Of a stretch of DNA of 6,121 nt, positions 5,693 to 6,121 are shown piece after piece. The translations under genes were made by a program, and so were the position numbers. This DNA is from Bacteriovoracaceae bacterium UBA6144. Its GTDB lineage: Bacteria > Bdellovibrionota > Bacteriovoracia > Bacteriovoracales > Bacteriovoracaceae. The notes below the pieces were generated by a model. The model had not been told where the DNA came from and did no database searches. It saw only the letters and a list, made by a program, of their open reading frames with translations. The stretch covers positions 1-6,121 of the forward strand of contig DIVA01000103.1 in the NCBI GenBank assembly GCA_002435705.1, written 5' to 3'. Position 1 is the stretch's first letter, and every line of letters begins with the position of its first letter.

Positions 5693-6121
5693 ATGAAAAC
5701 TTTTATCGCTTTACTCAGTCTGATCACCCTTAACGCCAATGCCAGCATCAGCATGGGGCTAGTGAAATTTGGATCCATTGGTCCCAGTCTTGAGTCTCTG
5801 CCTAAGCCCTCCAGTATCAAAGAAGCCAAGGAGCTTTTTGATACGATTCAAAGGGCCCAGATCGGAACCATTAAGATCGTCGATTCTCGCGACGGCATCA
5901 TGAAATGTGGTAATTTCTCAACTCCACTTAAAGCGGCTTTTGCCTGTGAAATGCTCATAAAAATGGATACCGCCAAGGTGGTAGTCGCTCAGGCCAATGC
6001 TGGATCGACGAACGTCACCTTCTCAGGAGACATGGCCCGCCAGCTTTATGATTCTATGCTCACTCTCACCAGCACAGTGAGAATCGGAGCAACCACCAAA
6101 AAAGCCGGAAACTTAAGCTGT
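5693..6121 (+). CDS. Exported protein of unknown function, 3' end outside the window
   Basis: The frame is open from the ATG to the window edge (143 residues, no stop reached). A strong SD, AAGGAG, sits 8 bases upstream. Residues 1-17 form a short signal peptide: Lys2, a hydrophobic core (FIALLSLITL) and an AxA-type cleavage site, ANA at 15-17, so the product should be periplasmic or secreted. No lipobox cysteine follows, so it is not a lipoprotein. The mature part has an acidic/basic helical stretch (about 41-54) and then alternating strands. Cysteines at 72, 85 and 143 could form disulfides in the periplasm. I do not recognise the family. Proximity to the DUF819 gene (98 bp) does not show co-transcription. 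Confidence 0.72.
   Translation, partial: MKTFIALLSLITLNANASISMGLVKFGSIGPSLESLPKPSSIKEAKELFDTIQRAQIGTIKIVDSRDGIMKCGNFSTPLKAAFACEMLIKMDTAKVVVAQANAGSTNVTFSGDMARQLYDSMLTLTSTVRIGATTKKAGNLSC

Noticed and set aside
1..6121. Search for a defence system, CRISPR array, mobile element or tRNA.
   Set aside because: No array-like repeats, transposase or integrase motifs, inverted terminal repeats or tRNA-like clover arms were seen; the genes are metabolic, transport or exported proteins.

Overview
The window looks like a chromosomal segment from a Gram-negative bacterium of moderate GC (roughly mid-to-high 40s % by eye). It has short intergenic gaps, Shine-Dalgarno (SD) sequences on most genes, and an ordinary cleavable signal peptide on the last gene. 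The combination of a stand-alone Rim1-type nitrilase, an MFS protein of the W...M...IP...R.F..R type and a soluble sphingosine-1-phosphate-lyase-like enzyme suggests a member of the Bdellovibrionota or a neighbouring former-deltaproteobacterial lineage. That placement is inference from protein style; no marker gene is present. I see no rRNA, tRNA, CRISPR, IS element or phage gene.

Layout from left to right: (1) 1-160 is non-coding leader DNA with three GTTAAC palindromes and an 11-bp-spaced CTTAAAC direct repeat, so it is probably a regulatory region. (2) 161-1045 (+) encodes a carbon-nitrogen hydrolase with an intact Glu-Lys-Cys triad. It is coupled by an ATGA overlap to 1042-1470 (+), an aromatic-rich 142-residue protein I do not recognise. 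(3) 1532-2872 (+) encodes a 12-TM MFS-type transporter that starts at GTG without an SD. (4) 2875-4350 (-) encodes a PLP-dependent sphingosine-1-phosphate-lyase-family enzyme without the eukaryotic membrane anchor; it converges on the MFS gene with a 2-bp gap. (5) 4351-4451 is a compact divergent promoter region in which two predicted -10 elements overlap. (6) 4452-5594 (+) encodes a DUF819 (YjcL-like) polytopic membrane protein with a (TA)5 tract just inside its start. (7) 5693-6121 (+) is the 5' part of an exported protein of unknown function that runs off the window.

Only the nitrilase and the 142-residue protein have clear operon evidence. The MFS, lyase and DUF819 genes appear to be separately transcribed. 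The most notable biology is the lyase, which implies cleavage of phosphorylated long-chain bases, either the cell's own or another organism's. The most notable non-coding signals are the GTTAAC cluster and the slippage-prone start region of the DUF819 gene. I did not find a convincing new multi-gene system.
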